A stretch of DNA of 64,000 bases from Sipunculus nudus (Eukaryota > Annelida > Sipuncula > Golfingiida > Sipunculidae), in contig CM049308.1 of NCBI GenBank assembly GCA_026874595.1, forward strand, positions 16,058,001 through 16,122,000. Reading direction: 5' to 3'. Made by a program: the position numbers and the translations under genes. The notes beneath the pieces were generated by a model that worked only from the letters and a program-made list of their open reading frames with translations, was not told the DNA's origin and ran no database searches. Below, piece after piece: positions 48,901-62,600 of the stretch; within the stretch, counting starts at the first letter, position 1; every line of letters starts with the position of its first letter.

Positions 48901-50614
48901 AAATGTTTCAATTTTCTCGTGGGGGGTGTTGGGGGGGTGTTTCCATGGAGACTTTTCATGGACCTCTCTGGATGTAAAGGTTAGAAGATTCCAGGTAAAG
49001 CGGTAACGATTTGTGCCCTGTTAACAGATGACCGCATCTTTTAAGGTCTCAAAATTAGAGAAAAAAAAAATCGTAAAAAAAAAAACAAAAAAAAATACAG
49101 ATGGCGCCACAAATCTGCAGAATCTGATGAAACATTCCATGAATAATATCCATGCAAAAAATCATGGTGATCAATGCATTAGTTGTTCAGATACTGGAGC
49201 TTTTGTATCAAATTTGCCATTATTCTGGGGGGTACTTCGGAGCCCCATAGCTCGAAGAATATGGGAAACAGAGACCTAATTCCACGTTTCCACAGAGACT
49301 TTTTCTCGGACCTCCCTGCATATAAAGAGAGAAGATTCTAGGTCCAACTGTTATGATTTGTGCCCTGTTAACAGGTGACCGCATCTTTTAAGGTCTCAAA
49401 AATAGAGAAAAAAAATCGTAAAAAAAACCCAAAAAAAATACAGGTAGCACCACCAGTCTGCAGAAACTGTTGAAACACTACATGATCAAAATCTATGCAA
49501 AGAATCATGGTGATCAATGCATTAGTTGTTCAGATACTTGAGCTTTTGTATCAAATTTTCCATTATTCTGGGAGGTAATTCTAAGCCCCATAGCTCAAAG
49601 AATATGGGTAACCCAGACCTAATTCCAGATTTTCAAGGAGAATTTTCATGGACCTCCCTGGATGTCAAGTTAGAAGATTCCAGGTCCAGTGGTTACGATT
49701 TGTGCCCTGTTAACGGACAGATGGCTGGACGGCCGACGGACAAAGGGTGATCGCCATAGCTCAGATGACTTACAGTCAGCTGAGCTAAAAACTCTCTCAT
49801 CCATCCTTAAACAATATATAAAGATCCAGGGAGAAGGGCTACTTACAAGAAAATCTTGATGTCCACCATTGAGCTGACCAAATTTGTTGTTGCCACTTCT
49901 TTGGTCACCATTGGGTTGACTGGCCACACTAAAAGTAAAGAGATTTTATTCATAAATCTAGTAGCCATTTAAGAAAGCAAATTCTGTGATGAAGTTTATA
50001 CCATGATATTTTTTTCAGATATCTGCAGTTTTAGACAGAAAGTGTGAAATTTTGTCCTAATGTTCTATTCATAGTTCCTCTGTCAAGTAAACACAGGTTA
50101 TTAAAGACCATTTAAAAATTTGGAAATTTTGAGGAAGGATATTTCCTATTAGTAGTAACTTAAACTTAATTTCAGACTTGAAAGTCCCTGGTTTTCTTCT
50201 AAAGTGCCAAGGCATAATGATAAAATGTCACGAGAACAGCAGAGATTTACTCTGGATATAAAAGGATACAAATATGAAATCAAGAAGGCTATTTAAATAT
50301 AATTTATATCATATTGTTATCATCCTCAAAATTGTCTTGATACATGCACTTTTGAATTTTTTTTCCATTCAGAAAATTTTGTGTGCATAACAGTTTGTAA
50401 TTTTCCATTCAAAGCAATTTATTTACTTATAAATAAATTTCCTTTTTTAAAACCATAAAATCACGAGCAAAAAAATATAAAAGAAAAATAAATGTGAAGT
50501 TTTATTTAGGTTCTTATAATTATTTATATAAATATTCAGTAAAGCTTTATAATGTGGGCATCTATGGGACCAAACTGAATGCCAACATAGAGGAACACCC
50601 CAGAGAAGTTCCAT

Positions 50615-50651
<37 letters not shown>

Positions 50652-53600
50652 TAAGGTTTGTCCTCTAGATTTTAAATATTAAAGAAACTAGTTACCAAGA
50701 AATTGGGGCATATTAAGAATTCCATTAACAAAGAACAAAGAACACACTTGCAGCAACAAAAGATATATACAAATAGGTTCAATTATTGCTAGAAAAAAAC
50801 TTACCATCTAGGTGGCTATTTTCAAAATACCAATCCACTAAATGGTCGTAAAGAATGTTAAAAATATGCTTCATAACCAGCTCAGTTCTGAATCCATCCA
50901 GCCTCTAATAAAGACTATTGTTCTGTTGTGGTCTGCTGGAACAGGTTTTTTTAGTTTACAAAGTATGACTGATTCAGGCTTCATGTAACTTGATATGCTC
51001 TCTACCTGGCTGTTACTACCAAAACCAGGCCATATGCATCTACTTATAATTCCTTGCCTTTTTAGCTACTGTTAATACACATTTCCTGTACCAATAAACA
51101 ACAGGATTAATAAAGCACATGTTGTGGGTGTGAGGTGTGAACTGTAGCTGATGTTAAATGATACACAAAGTATTCCAATTAAGGTTTACATGTTCATGAC
51201 TTTGATGTAATTATTGCATCGAATCATGTGGTGGAGGCCTTATAGTTAAACAGGGCAAGGTATGTAACCTGTGGCTTAACTCTTTGTGATCTGGGGTAAA
51301 AATTACCAGGGTAGAAAGGGCATAGGTCAAAGGTAACATTGGCAGAGGTAAGTACATAGTTAAAACAAGATGGAGTTAAAAATGACAGAAATAACCACTG
51401 CCAAAGTAGAAAAGCAAGATTTTAAATTAGATTTATATGAACAAAAAAAATATTTTGATAGTATTTTGTAAACTATATGTAATTTTCATACTTAGTGCTA
51501 TTATTTTTTACTTTTGCGTAGATAATTCAAAATAAGAATTCATACCAACAGTGCACTGATATCTTTACTTAAGTGGTTTCTTATAATCAATAATTCACTT
51601 ATTTAATATTTAATTAATAATTCATAGATAATTTTATCAATATGGTAGAATATAATATTTGATACAACTTATTAGCTGATTAAAATATATTTCACTTTGT
51701 TCTATCAGGAACAATTTCTTGTTTAACAGGGCCACCTCCCTATCACAGTTCATTCTTTCAGTAAAGCATACAGATTAAGGTCTGTGACATTTATGGGAGG
51801 TTTTCAGGGTCTACTTGGAATAAAAATAATAATAATAATACATTGACTGACCTTATATTGAAGTTATAAAGTTGTCATGGGACTTGCTACCTTCTTTATA
51901 TCATATTACATTGCAGTTATGGTATGAAATCATGAAAGAACACACACAATAGAAAAAAATGGAGAATGTTCTATTTGGTACAATCCAAAGCATATTTTTT
52001 TATTATGCCCCGCCACAAAGTAGCCTCCTTCCATCCTTTTGTCATTCCGAAATCAAACGGTTGTACGGACTTTTTTTCGCAATGCCTGCAAATATTGGCC
52101 TGATTTTTGGTGTGTGGGCAGATATTGACCAGTTACAGATCGAGTTCGCGTTTCGTCCCGGTTGACCTACTTTTGACCAGTTTGCGGCTCCTAAACTTAG
52201 AAAATTTCATGAAAAATAGAAATTTTCATGACAAATACACATGTACAGACTTTTTTTCGCAATGCCTGCAGATACTGGCTGCAGATATTGGCCTGATTTT
52301 TGGTGTGTGGGCAGATATTGAGAAGTTACAGATCGATTTCGCGTCTCATCCCAGTTGACCTACTTTTGACCGTTTTATGGCTCCTGAACATAGAAAATTT
52401 CATGAAAAATAGAAATTTTCATGACAAATACACATGTACGGACTTTTTTTTGCAATGCCTGCAGATATTGGCCTGATTTTTGGTGTGTCGGCAGATATTG
52501 ACCAGTTACAGATTGAGTTCGCGTTTTGTCCCAGTTGACCTACTTTTGACCATTTTACGGTTCCTGAACATAGAAAATTTAATGAAAAATTGAAATTTTC
52601 ATTACAAATACACATGTACAGACTTTTTTTTCGCAATGCCTGCAGATATTGGCCTGATTTTTGGTGCGTGGGCAGATAATGACCAGTTACAGATAGAGTT
52701 CACCTTTTGTCCCAGTTGACCTACTTTTGACTGTTTGATGGTGCCCTTACACAGAAAATTTCATAGAAAATATAAATTTTTATGACAAGTGCACATGTAT
52801 GGACTTTTTTTCGCAATGACTGTAGATATGGGCCTGATTTTTGGTTTGTGGGCAGATAATGACCATCTACAGATCAAGTTCTTGTTTTGTCCCAGTTGAC
52901 CTACTTTTGACCATTTGACTGCTCCTGAACATAGAAAGTTTCATGAAAAATAGAAATTTTCATAACAAATGCATATGTACGGACTTTTTATCGCAATGCC
53001 TGCAGATACCACCCTAATTTTTTATGTGTGGGCAGATAATGAACAGTTACAGATCGAGTTCGCGTTTCATCCCCGTTTACCTACTTTTGACCATATGACA
53101 CCTCCTGAACTTAAAAATTTTTACAAAATTTAACAAATGTTTCTAATTTTCGTGTCGTTCTGACACATCTAGTTATATTTAAAAAAAAGATCAAAGTTTT
53201 TATTATTAGTCTAACCCTGTCCTGCTGAATGAATTAATGAATGATTGAAGGTTTTCATTCAGAAAATATAAGGCCACAGGCCCATAGTTCCATAAATGCA
53301 CGCAAAATACAATGATGGTAATAAAAGTACAAATAGTGTTCTGTAATGTTTTCAGAAAAAGCATAAATTTACCAAACATAACAATTTTTTAAACATGCAT
53401 TCCAAAAGTAAACAAATGTTTCCTGCTCGAGGATCACTTACTTACTCAAAATGATACATGGAACTCCCTATGGCTAGACATATTTTGTATTTATGTTATA
53501 AGTTCTAAAGATTCCCATTAAATAAAGCATACCCTCTCTGCAAAAAATGTTAAAGATTAAATTGGTAAAGATACAACAAAAGCTAAGCAAAAATCTTTTC

Positions 53601-56600
53601 AAGTTATGTAAAAAGAATGTGTGATAGAATTTGTCCAAAATAAAAAAAAATATAAACAGTAAAGAATAATAACTAGACTGAAAATACCAACTCCTAAATC
53701 ACAATTAATGGATTTTGTGAATTTTTATTAGACCCTTACAACATCCAAATGTTTCATTGTAACCTACTTGTTCGAGGGTGCTGCCTGGACCATGTTGGGG
53801 TGGGTTGTGATGGGTGGTCCACCACCAGGGGCTGAGTTAATCCCTGCTCCAGTCCTGTTGCTGGCTGGGGTGTAGTGGAATGAGGGCTGGTATGGCTGGG
53901 TGTGCCCGTCTCCTGCTTGAAGACGGGACATGAACGGAGGTCTCTCAGGTAATCCTGCACCCTGTGACCTGCTGACTGTTTCCTTCACTGGCACCTGCTG
54001 TAAAATATAAATGTGCTACACTGGAACATGTATTGTACAACCTTCTTAATACAAACACTGAAAGGAGTTTTGTCCATAAAAGATAGGTGTTCATATATTA
54101 AAAGTTAAAGACCAAAGTGTTCACAGTCCTGAAAACCTCAACTTTTAATATTAACTATTCAGAATAAATCTTTATGTATTAACAATGTATATCTCACTTC
54201 ATTTTCATTGCATCCTTATCAGATTTTTAACAACTAGTGCAAACAGAGTTTGATTTAGGTTATTGGATAAATATGTATTATGTTCAACTCAAAATCTAGC
54301 CAAATGAGTGAATTTTAGGGAGCTCCTAAGTGGCCCTCTACGCAGCAGTATAAATATCCATAATGGATTGGTGACCACAAAAGACAGGTTCCTTTAAATA
54401 GAGGTTTCCTGTATTAATGTGACAAAATATTTAAACCCTTGCACTGGGATGGGTAATTTTTTTTCAGTCAAGCAACATACCCCTCCTACTGATGGTAAAA
54501 ATTCACAATCCCCTATAAACACTTCTTAAAATGAATCCATTAAGTGTATGACGTGTATCCATAATAACAGTGGCTTATAATACTTGCAATACATCACTTG
54601 ATCTGGTTCAGTATATTGGCCTGGGGGGGGGGGGGGGGGTTGTGTACTCCATAAAGTCCTATCAAGTTATCTGACACAGAAAAACTCTGACCTTCAAGAA
54701 GCTCTAGTTCATTGATTTTCTATTGAAATCTGTGTGGGTATATTTACAGATAATTTGTGTTTATTCTGAAAGAGTAAACCAGGAGTAAATAATTCTTAAA
54801 GAAAACATGGTTTAATATATACAACAGTCAATGGTTCATACACTCCTTTGTGAACAAAGGCACACTTCAACATTTGGCTTTTTTCCAAGATATTTTACAT
54901 GAAATTAACAAAAAATAAACATTACCATAGTGGGCAAAATATATAATATATTAAATTAATTTACTCTGATGTTCAAGAATTACACTACCTACTCACCTGG
55001 TATTGACTTATCACATTGTGGATCTACCTGTGATCAACATTGTACCTAATGACACTTAACACCAATACAAATGTGTGTGACGTCGTATTATAAACCAGAA
55101 GTCCTGATAACAGATCGACGTACTTCAACGAGTGTGTTCTCTGTGCTAATGGCCGACTTACTGCAGTAGTCCACTACATGCTTTAGTCATGTATAATGAA
55201 AACCCTGAAAGGCTTTAGAACATAGATCCCCGAGACTGGCAGATCCCTAGTTAAATATCTCCCGGATTATTATGAGGCACAGCATGTTCTAACTTGTTTA
55301 CCTTGGCTCTCGCCCTCCGGGATGTTTACCTAGTTTAGATGTGTCCATTAGTAGCCTCAGATATCGTATACATGGACCATAATTAGGATAGGAGTGCTGC
55401 ACTACCATCTGGACATACATTCAATGTGGTTCCCCGCTTACCTAAAATATCTTATGTTGTAATTCTATCGTTCCCCCAGGTCATGTGATCTGACTTCTAA
55501 TGGAGTCAGGGCTAAGGGGGATCTATCGAAGCTTCATTAGAAACCTATACATGACTTCAGGTGTGGCAGTATGCATAAAACAGACAAATAGATTTGATGG
55601 TTTGAACAACAAATACAAGTTTTACACTTGGGAGTGGGTGATAGAATGGTTCATTATTTGTATAGGTAGTTCACTGATACCTAACACCCCTACTATTTAC
55701 CTGACAGTACAACCCCTTTGTGGATTGAGACCATCCTTGTATAGCTCCTCCTGATTATAACACCCTCCTACCTACCCTGTATACCACTGATGTATATGAT
55801 AAACCAGGTACTGCCTTAGACAGCCAGGTAACTTGGAAGAAAGGTAGACTGAAGGCCAAACATGATGAATATTAATAGGACCTGAACTTGTCAAGCTCAT
55901 AAATATTCATTCAAACTAAACAGCTGGCACAAACTACATATCAAAGTTAATTATCTGAGAATGGTTCAAACCAACATGACAGGATACAGGGTACAAGTGG
56001 TCTGAGGCCTATACAGCTCAGCTAGCTTTGAAATGATTATTTTGTAAATTAAAATACCTTATTCTAATGAAAAGATTGACTTCAATGTTAAAAAAGGTCT
56101 GTATGAATGTTTTATATTACTAGTTAAAGTAGGAGTTTCAACTGGAGATTCAGTATTGGGTGATTACATTTTGTTTATTTTGTATATTTTTCAAATCAAA
56201 TAAATTCAAATGAGGGTCTGAGAGTTTCTATTGAAGCTTTATTGTAAACCCATACATGATTTCAGGTGTGGCAGTATGTATAAAACAGAAAAATAAATCT
56301 GATGGTTTGGACAACAAATTCAAGGTTAATTAACACCTGAATATATGGGGGGTAGACTGGTTCATTATTTGTATAAGTAGTTCACCGATTCCTAACACCC
56401 CTGTTATCTGATAGTACTACCACTTAGTATACAGAGACCATTGTTGATTTATATGACCATATCAGCACCCCCCCCCCCCCACCCCCATTTACTCTGTACA
56501 ACATGACCATGCATGATTAACAAGATCTTCTAGAGAGCAGGTAAGGACTGAGCCACAGAAGTCCAGATATCATGAATATTAATAAGGCTTGAACTTGTCA

Positions 56601-59600
56601 AGCTCATGAATATTTATTAAAACTATACATGAAACACAAGATATATTGCTGAATCCAGTAGCTTGCTAAGATTCAAACCAAATTGGTTAAATATGCAGTA
56701 TAAGCTACTGGTATGTGGCCAATAAAGCTCAGCTAACCCAGCTTAATTTGAAATTATATTGATAATTAGAACTGCTGATTCTGATGAAAAGTTTTATTTT
56801 GTTGATTTATTTTTGTATTAATGTTTAATATTAATTTATTCATAAAAGTAGAAAATTATTTTGTAAATAAGAATTGACCATCATTTAATAAATATGAATA
56901 TAACAACATTATAATAAATATGTTAAGATTATATATAATTAAACATGGTATTAAAAATTAAGCTTTACATGTTTACAGACCATGATTTATGACATTTTTT
57001 ATTGAATAACTTGTACCTGTTCAGTATTCTTTCTTAAATATTAAATGTGTCATAGAGAACATTCTACTATGCTATGCAAAAATTAAGCAGCCTTATCCGT
57101 TTAATATCTGATAAAAAAAATCACAGCTGTCATTTGTTAGTCACCAATCATTTCATCAGACAGGATATACAAAAGCCATATGACAATATCAATGACACTG
57201 ACATAGTACATACCATTTGTCAGAGAACATGCCACATTCAAAGTTTACATTGTTGAAAGATAACTCAGTGTGTTTCAAAACATAAAGGATATGGAATGGT
57301 TCCTATGTTAATACTTCATGTCTGGAAAATTACAATGATAAATGTCAAATGCCTCTCATCATGTTGATTATTAGGAATACACTAATTGGGAAAAAGCTAC
57401 TTGAATGTCATTTTGCTTTTGTTGTAAGTGTATATTCAGTAGAATATGAAATATTATCCACAGGTGTCCCCAGTCATTTGAGACTGACATGCCATAATAT
57501 TGATACTCTTTCAAGCCATAACATGATCGAGACTATGATAAAAACTAACATAAACAGTATCTCACCTATTTAAGCAATTAACCAGGCAGCCCTGTCAATA
57601 GTGCTACAAAAAGGCAACAATGTCACAACCTGAAAGGGCGCCTTGAGGCTGAAACTTGTCAACAGACCAACACAGGCAATAATTGGATGACATTTTCAAA
57701 GCCTGCAGGAGAAAAGTGACATTAAGACACACTTGCAAATAATTCAACACCTGACTACTAGATGGCATCATGAGTCAGGGTAATTTCTGTAAGGTTAGAA
57801 GCCTCCAAATAAAATACTAAATTTGTCTGAAAATACCCTTCATTTTGTTAAGTCTTTTCTAGTAGATGGTTGGTCTGCTTTGTTATTTGTTTTGGTCTAT
57901 GACTAATAATCTATTCCAATTCATGGATTCCCATGAAATTTTATAGAGAAGGTGGTCATTTTGCAAGATATTTGGTCAATTAAACTTTCAGATTGGTCAA
58001 TATTTGAATAATAATGGTGATAGTATATTTTTTTTCTGTCTTTGAAGCTTTCTGTCTGACTGGGTACAAGATACTCAACAAGTAACCTGTAGGTCATGAC
58101 AGTTGGCTGATGAGAACCATTAATCTGTGACACTATTAACAATGTTTTTATTTGAGTGACCTGGATTTAAGTCTTGCACTCGGGCTGGTGTGGTGTGGAC
58201 CACATCACTGGACCCTGTGACAAAACCATAACTGATATTTTGAAAAAATCCCATGATAACAGATACCTCCTACAGAGCCACATACCGTATTTGTTCGTAT
58301 ACAGGACGACAAATTTTATCCTAAAAATATTTGGAAAAGAAGGGGGGCCGTCCTATACACGAGTACAGGTTTTTCAGCGTCCTCAGGGCCGCAAAGGATT
58401 ATTTACGGCAATCAGCATTATTACGTCTGTCGAACTGGGCGGCTTGAAAATCGGTGATTATTTCCGTATGTTGGTAATGTACACTCAATAAAGAACATTG
58501 TTTTTGTTTAAATTTATCGTTTATACATCAGATTTACATGTGCACATAGTTAAATAATTGATAAGAAAAGGTTTGCCCTTGCCGCACTGACACAGGAATT
58601 TTAACGGAATCAATATATGAAAGCCCTTCTGACAGTAGAACAAGTGATTTCCCGTGATCGCGGACGGAATCGGGGAACTGACAGACCGAAACGGAATTCC
58701 CAATCCTGAAAATATATAAGTTTTAAAGTATATTTTGCCAAAAATATCGTGGCAATTCACTTTAAACAGGTACGCAGTGATATAATTGTTGGTGCCGCTA
58801 TCAGCTTGCGGGGCTTACCCATGTACTCAATATCCGAGAGTACAGCGCTTGCGCAAGGGATGCTGGGAACTTGCTTATGCCATCCAGTAGCACGTAATAT
58901 GCATATTAATACAAGGATGATTTTTTTCATATGGTGCCATATTTACCACGTAAAATGTTCACGAGTCCAGTGAATGCGGACGCTGTCAGCTGGCTTGCAC
59001 ACTGACATACACGGAGACTCGCACATGGCACTTCGATTACAAGACAACCAGTAGCGCGTTATAATTATTAATATGAAGCGGCCTTTCCTAAGGTGCCGCG
59101 AGATTCACTGTTTGTCAAGCTTGTAAGCTTGGACTACGGCAAGAAATGAATGTATTATAACGGGTCAGTAAAGTTTAAGAAAGGGACCGAGTTTCCGCGG
59201 GATATAAATATGACAAATTTTCTCACAATTTTATACAGAAACCCCAAATTTGGTGCGTATATCCTCTTGGGAATTGATCTATTAAATTGTAATCGAATCG
59301 AAACCCTAGTTTCTACAAGGTAGCATTGAACTTGCACACAGTTAAATGTCGTAAATTGTATTTCACGAAAGTCCTACTGGGTCATTACCTAATTACGTTT
59401 TTCCTTTCTCACTGGTACCGCGGAATAAATCCGAACCTAACCGATGTCGTTAACACAAACGTGATATATATTGTGGGAAAATTTGGTGAATGTTACATGG
59501 GTGTGGACAGGCCAGGAAAATGTAATTTTCGATAGTTTAAGATCAACATGCAATAATAAATGAGGAAGCCTAGTTAAGTAGAGCATCATGGAAGCCTTGG

Positions 59601-62600
59601 TTTCTTGCGCTGTCACTTGTCTACCTTAAGCCACTTGTGGAGTTGGACGCTGATATGCAGTGGGTGTTTGGGGTGATCTCCCTCAAATTATGCAGAAGAC
59701 TGACATTTCTTTGAAATAAATTTAATTATCTTTTTAAAAGAAGGAGGTGTCAATGCCCTGTAATGCACATTCTCTTGACATGTTAATTCTTAGTGGGTGC
59801 CATCTCCTTGATAATAATTTATTACCCAAATTTTTTGGACCTAAAATTGACCCTTTGATGTCTCTTATGAAATTAATTTGAATTGTTGTATAATACTTAT
59901 TCTTTGATATGTTAAATTAATTCTGTTTTGGTCTGCTCCATACCTTTCTATAGTACTTTCCTGTTGTCACTTGTAGCATCATATAAAAATATACCAATGA
60001 CCATTTTAAGAATAAAAAAATATAAAATCCCATTTCAATCATCAGTGTTAAAGCATTATGCTGCAAGTGATCCTCAGTAGCTGGCAACTCCAACTTAAGA
60101 TGCTGAAATATAATTTGAACTAAAATCTGAGGCTGAACATTGGGGGTCGTCTTATACACAGGGTCGTCTTATACACACATAAATACGGTATCTACATCCA
60201 AGGAATTGCTACATGTGAAAATTATCATGCAGTTCATAAGATTTTATCTATCTCATTCAACATTTTTAAGGTGACATTAAAACAGCATAGAACCTGAGGA
60301 GCTGTTGTAGAAAACAGAACCTATAGTGTCAACCAAAATTATTGGGTATTCTAAATTTAATAAATTTTTTGGAAATTTTTGGGAAATACTAAAATTAATT
60401 TTTAGTATTTCCCAAAATTAGTACAAAGCTTGATCAAATTAGTACAAAGCATGATCAGGATCACATTTATAGCAAATGTCATTGACAAATTTTAAACGGG
60501 CTCTTATCTTCTGAAAAATATATATGATCATGTTGAATGTAAAAGAAATACATCAACTGTTACCCTGCTCAATGAAACGGTATTGCTTTCAGTTCACTCT
60601 ATGTGTGTGTATCTGCAAAATAGCTAAAGAATGTTTTTTTTTTTAATTTGACTGAAATTTATGAGAAACTTTTATTTCAGGAGTGTGAAAACCCCCTAGT
60701 GATTATAATTCCAATGTAAATTACAGCATAACTAACCCCAAGATGTATGTTTTATGGGGTTGGCAGCAGTTTACCAGTCTCACTTATAACATGACCATAC
60801 AGCAATCTGTGGAGTGGGAGTTGTGACGTCAGAGGGACAATGACATTACACCACATGATGCTTCCTAGAAATGTGGCACTCGCTGAACGTTCAGTATGGT
60901 TATGAGTATTGATCATTGTGTATCACAGTGCCATGAGGTGTATTTCAAGACAAATTTCCACTGAATCAAAAAAATCCCAGGAACAACAGTGGTTAACATC
61001 CAACATTTCAGGTAACAATCTCCAGATATTTTCTCTGAGCACCATCTTCCGCACAGGGTTTGAGTCCCCATATTGGATACTTTTTATCATTTTTATTTCT
61101 CCGCTTGATGAAAGCATTTTGCTCCTGTAGAAGTGGCACAAACATACTATAACTATAGTGCAAGGTCTGTTGACACAGTTATACCCAGTACTGTTTTTTT
61201 TAAATAAAAGGGTAAGTCCAAACACCTTATTAATGTTTATTTAACTTACCGCTCCTGAGTTTGATGGAGACCTTTGTGACCAATCATCACTTTCTATACT
61301 CCCAGGAATTTGAGATGTACTGGCAGCATGGTGCTGGGTTGGCTGGTCACCATTTCTTACTGGAATACATGAAAAAGACAAAATATGAAGTTAAATATAC
61401 CAATTTTAATTAATCTATAGCTTAGAATGTTTTGTCTGATTTTATAAAACATTATTGTATCATAAGAATAATATTAATAAAAACAAGGGCACCGCAAAGC
61501 GGAGCATCCCCTCACACAGGAGCATAATTATACTGGGTGTATTACACAGTGTGAAAAATCAGGAGGGCAATTCTGTGACTTTGACCTTAGAGTCCATGAC
61601 CTCAAAATCGATGGGGTTCTTCATCCATGGATGGGTGATCTATATGTATTGATGAAAGTTTTGGTCAAACAGTTTGGCTTAAAATGGGTCCCAGAGCCAA
61701 TTCTGGATGGACAGACGCACACACAAACGGTGGTGCTACTACCCCTCCTGCAACTTTGTTGTGAGAAGATAATAATATTTGTTGCTAAGAAGAATCAAAC
61801 ACTTTGGTTATAATAAGCATTCAAACCACTCACTAATATAGTCACAGACTCACCATATAATTCTATTTGCACTAGTTATAACTAGCTTACCTTGTGAAAA
61901 CGGATGATGGTTTGCATTATTCCCCAAATGGTACTGCTTTTGGGGCCCCCTGGTGGTGGAGTGGGAAGTTGCTGCCATTGTCTGATTGACTTCTTTTTTT
62001 GTTGCATGCTCCCTTTGTGTGTTAATCACTGACTGAAATTAACATAATATTAATAATATCATATCAACTAGTGTAACTTGCACCTGCACAATAATCAAAA
62101 CCAGCATGATTCATTCCATAGGACTTACTGGAAATAGAAACGTTAATTCAATCAGAACTGGTAATTTGACACAAAGTGAAATTTCTATTACGTGAAACCA
62201 TATGGTCTCCTTATTAATGGCTCACTCAATTGGTATTCTCTGATAAATAGTTCAGTTTTAATTATTTAAGTGCAGGTACGTATTCTCTTTTGGCATACAC
62301 CAGATCAATCTACACATATTGAAGATACGTTTATTAGTACCATGATGCAACTTGTTATAGCAAAGCTGATAAAATCACAAAACTATAATAACAGAATATT
62401 AAAATAAATATTGTCAGTGTGTTTTATGTAAAGCATATTTTGTAATAATAAGAAAAGGATCAAAAGTAAGACAGGCTTGATATAAATGAGAAATTTTGTG
62501 CTACATTCAAAATTTATAATAAGAATAACATGATCATGAATTTTCTACAGTGAAGGAATCTAGGTGAACAAATTCCAGTGATAAATTTGCAGGAAATAGT

